Shown: positions 61,140 to 64,000 of the stretch, in pieces
Layout: each line of letters starts with the position of its first letter
Numbering within the stretch: the stretch's first letter is position 1
Origin: Utricularia gibba
Lineage: Eukaryota > Streptophyta > Magnoliopsida > Lamiales > Lentibulariaceae
Assembly: GCA_002189035.1 (NCBI GenBank)
Contig: NEEC01000013.1
Location: forward strand, 496,001 to 560,000
Direction: 5' to 3'
DNA: 64,000 nt
Notes under the pieces: generated by a model
What the model was told of the DNA's origin: nothing
The model's input: only the letters and a program-made list of their open reading frames with translations
Database searches by the model: none
Translations under genes and position numbers: made by a program

Positions 61140-61970
61140 CACTTTCATCCAAAATGTTTGGAGGCAGACTTGGAGTGTTGTAGGAGACTTGAAGGAGAAA
61201 AACATTGATATTTCATTCCTTTCACGTGGCTTTGGTAAATTATGAATGGAAGATTGACACTAGTCAAGACTCTTGACTTATGACATGTCAGAGTCTGTAA
61301 CAATGATTCGGCGTTTACTTGCATGCATATGAAAGCTTTTGGCGCATGCAAGGCATAAAAAATGATTGGAATGGAGTAGAAGAAGTTAATGTACATGGGG
61401 AGTGAATTAAAACCAACTTGGAACAATCTCTTTCGAATCTTTTTTTGCACTTTATCTCTAGACTTAGAACTTTTGGTTCTTCCGCTCCACCAAGGGAGGA
61501 AGCACACTTTAGCTTTTCAATTCTTTTTCTGTTTTCATGGCCATTCATGGCTAAACTCTTTGGTTTGTGGGAATAGATGAAGTTTACTTCCATGTCTTGT
61601 GCATCAATCTCGGTTCTTTGTTGAATTCATTCCAGATTTTGCATACTTCCACACATCTTGTTTTAGTCTTTTTGTAACATCTCCTAGTCAAGATTCATGA
61701 GTAGCAGGCTATTCCTCGTGGATTTTGATGAAGAGCAAGATGAAGAGCAAGATGAAGAGCACCATCTCCAACCCTTTCGGTTCAAGGGAAATAGCGAATT
61801 ATTTCTCATTGAGGTACCGCGACAATGGACATGTAGCGACCTCGTACCTACCATTGGTCATTGGCAACAGCTAGGCACATGCTCAAAATTTGGTTTTGAA
61901 GGCAATCGACGGCAATCCTCTTATCTTCTCAATCGTCCAAGGGGAACCACATGAGTGCCTCCTTGTCAAT
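61140..61970 (-). repeat. LTR/leader-type dispersed repeat, copy 2 (inverted)
   Basis: On the minus strand it carries the blocks of copy 1 in the same order: GTCATTGGCAACA is the reverse of the 59040 block, then CTCCACCAAGGGAGG, then TGACATGTCATAAGTCA and CAACACTCCAAG. It includes a direct GATGAAGAGCAA trinucleotide-style repeat near 61728-61757. The 120-codon frame at 61145-61507 and the 85-codon frame at 61697-61954 fall inside the repeat. Confidence 0.6.
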
Positions 61971-61999
61971 CAGAATATAAACGAAAATAGGTTATTCCT

Positions 62000-63670
62000 T
62001 GCTCCTATAAGTAGCTATTTGATAAACGGAAATTTTAGCAATGTCGTTGCAAATAAAGAAAATCTCCGTATCAAATAAATTTATAAGCCCTAATCTATAC
62101 AAAATACAAATTTAGAAAACTTGTATAGTGGATTTCGAGGTTGATCACAAAGAGCTTGTGCTTGTCATGTATTTCAGCAAATGCAGAATTCAAAATAACG
62201 GTAAATCTTAGTCTAAGCTCAGACCAACAATGGTAAACAAGTTCGGTAAACAAGATCAGTAAATACTATCAGGTCTCACCGCTAAATGTAACAAGTACTG
62301 ATTCTAACTCAAAGTAATACCCAGGTCATTCATCACTCTTTTGGCTAAATTAGTCCCCAATATCATCACCAACATTGCAATTAGGTCTATCCGCATACAA
62401 GACATATAGAACTAGGTCTACCCAGTTCTACTAGTTCTACCCCGGACTAACACCTATTGCTCCCGTCTTGATTTGTGGGTTTACCTCTAAATCAAGCATC
62501 TAAGTTGTGAAGTTACTTATTCCCCTTCTTAGGTAGACACCCATGGATTGATAGAAACAAGAGCTAAGGCACAATGATGAATTTTATTATGAATCCTAGA
62601 TCCACACCACCATACTTTATCTTAAGACATCCAAAGGGTTCTAGTCACTCATATTTGGAAGGTAAAAAGCAATGACATTAACATTAAACAACGAAAATGT
62701 TAAGAACATCGTGCAAAAAGTTGGTTGCAGAAACTAAAAACATAAACAAACGAAAATAAAGTAGTAAGAGTTCTGGTTTCAATCTACTACTGTTCACAGG
62801 CCGGAACAGTAGCACTGGACTGGGTCTTAATCTCCTTCTTTCATGCTGGAGGTTCTTCGGTATTCTTCGTGTTCGAGTTGGGGGAGAGACCCCCTTGTGT
62901 GTGTGTCGCAAACTGCTGGTCATCCCTCTTGCAACTCTCTATCCTCCATTTTTTGCTCTGTCTCGCACTTCCCAAAGCAGGTACAATCTCTGACAAATCT
63001 GCTGCTCCTGGCCCTAACTTGCAGACTACTGCCGCGACAATGTACTCATTGCTCCCTGCAGCGTGGTGACTTGCATGAAATCTAGAATTCTTCCTTGATT
63101 CTCGGGTTGATGCTAGACTCAAAAATCAGGTTAGACATGGGATGGGCTAAATCAAAGGATTTAGCCCACTAACACAACATAAATCATATTTTTCCTAATC
63201 AAATGAAAATATTTAAAACTGTAAAATTAACAACTAAAAATCATTAAAATTTTAGTATAGAAAGTAAGAAAATTTGTGTGCTATCATACTACGCTATAAC
63301 GACACCAAACTTGTCCCCAAGTCCTACCCAAGACTAGCAGGAAACCGGTTACTTCAGTATCAGTAATGAACATAAACAACTGAAAGTTATTTCCGGTGCA
63401 TGTGCTACAAAAGTGCAAGTGTGCATGTCATTTCATCACTCAAATGTGCATGAATAGATTCCTCTTGATAAGCGATTTCGAAGATCATATCTTATAGAAT
63501 TGATCCCTTCAAAGTCACTTAAGGTCATGGTTGCCAACCCATTTTTTTTCTTCTTTTTTTTTCTTTTCCTTTCTTTTTTTTGGGCAGTGAAGGGGCAGCT
63601 TGTTCTAGACTAATCGGGGCATAATTTAATTGTCCTTTTCTTTATCAGAGTGTTGGCTAAGCACTCACAC
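62000..63670. other. Intergenic, probably retroelement-derived
   Basis: A stretch of LTR-like character: CTACTACTGTTCACAGG near 62800, then a CCTTGTGTGTGTGTCGC segment and TTAGCCCACTAACACAAC near 63160. No transposition domain was found. Frames on both strands at 62840-63120 have no domain. A pyrimidine-rich run lies at 63541-63580. Confidence 0.35.
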
Positions 63671-63680
63671 ATTATAACAC

Positions 63681-64000
63681 CAGTCGATCTCAAGGAATTG
63701 AGTTTTGCAAAAAGTGTTTTGCATTAAACTTTTACAAATTGTCATAGATTTGTAAAAGAGAGTTTTTGAAATACAGAAATAAAAGACATAATACAAGTAA
63801 TGAATCTTGATTAAGGGTAGTTTTTGGGAAATGGATTCCATTCCCTTGAACGATTAACAGGACAAGAGGATTGACGTCAGTTGCCCTCATAACCAAATTT
63901 TGTGCATGTGTCCAACTGTTGCCAATGACCAGTGATGGGTATGAGGTCACCACTTGTCCATGGTCGCGGTATCTCGGTCACAAAGAATTCACTATCTCCC
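63681..64000 (+). repeat. LTR/leader-type dispersed repeat, copy 3 (cut by window end)
   Basis: It starts CAGTCGATCTCAAGGAATTGAG, matching the 58715 block, and contains GTTGCCAATGACCAGTGATGG, matching the 59040 block in the same orientation. It runs off the window, so its full length is unknown. Confidence 0.6.

Noticed and set aside
61697-62078. Frames giving similar peptides at 61.9 kb and 63.8 kb, at first taken for a conserved small protein
   Set aside because: The similarity comes from inverted copies of a non-coding repeat; stops and frame changes differ between copies.
1-64000. CRISPR array, biosynthetic operon or other novel multi-gene system
   Set aside because: No regularly spaced repeats and no cluster of functionally linked genes; the window reads as ordinary plant genes among old transposons.

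Overview
This window is plant nuclear DNA from a flowering plant. It has AT-rich intergenic sequence, GC-richer spliced genes with GT-AG introns, and plant-only families (cinnamoyl-CoA reductase, AP2/ERF, VQ-motif and NPF proteins). The species cannot be named from the sequence. Everything was read by eye; no alignment or search was run.

Six protein-coding loci stand out. (1) An intronless AP2/ERF factor with an EAR-like tail at 10.4-11.0 kb (+), carrying a one-base frameshift. (2) A two-exon ERF003-type AP2/ERF gene at 18.5-19.0 kb (-), intact. (3) A five-exon bona fide cinnamoyl-CoA reductase of lignin synthesis at 22.0-24.1 kb (+), with AC-type MYB sites and a TATA box upstream. (4) A two-exon gene for a 62-residue protein at 25.0-25.9 kb (-). 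(5) A four-exon NPF8-like (NRT1/PTR family) transporter at 36.7-38.8 kb (-), whose proton-coupling ExxER motif has changed. (6) A VQ-motif protein at 56.4-56.9 kb (+), also with a one-base frameshift. Both frameshifts are the apparent loss of one G from a G-run, so a sequencing or consensus error is as likely as true gene decay.

The intact NPF gene has a broken tandem copy on the same strand at 26.9-34.2 kb. It has in-frame stops and deletions, and three transposon-type insertions: a MULE remnant in intron 3, a solo TRIM LTR inside exon 3, and a 1.2 kb LTR-like repeat that splits exon 3.

The rest is mostly decayed transposable elements. These are a copia remnant at 2.9-5.5 kb (-), a Myb/SANT-like domain remnant near 13.8 kb (-), a complete 425 bp TRIM at 20.0-20.4 kb, a hAT end at 43.7-44.05 kb (-), a copia element at 44.06-50.74 kb (+) split by a 2 kb insertion, and an LTR/leader-type repeat cluster at 58.6-64 kb with direct and inverted copies. 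I see no tRNA, rRNA, CRISPR array or bacterial-type operon, and no convincing new multi-gene system. The most useful leads are the unusual NPF transporter, its multiply interrupted tandem copy, the 62-residue gene, the TRIM family, and the shared G-run frameshifts.
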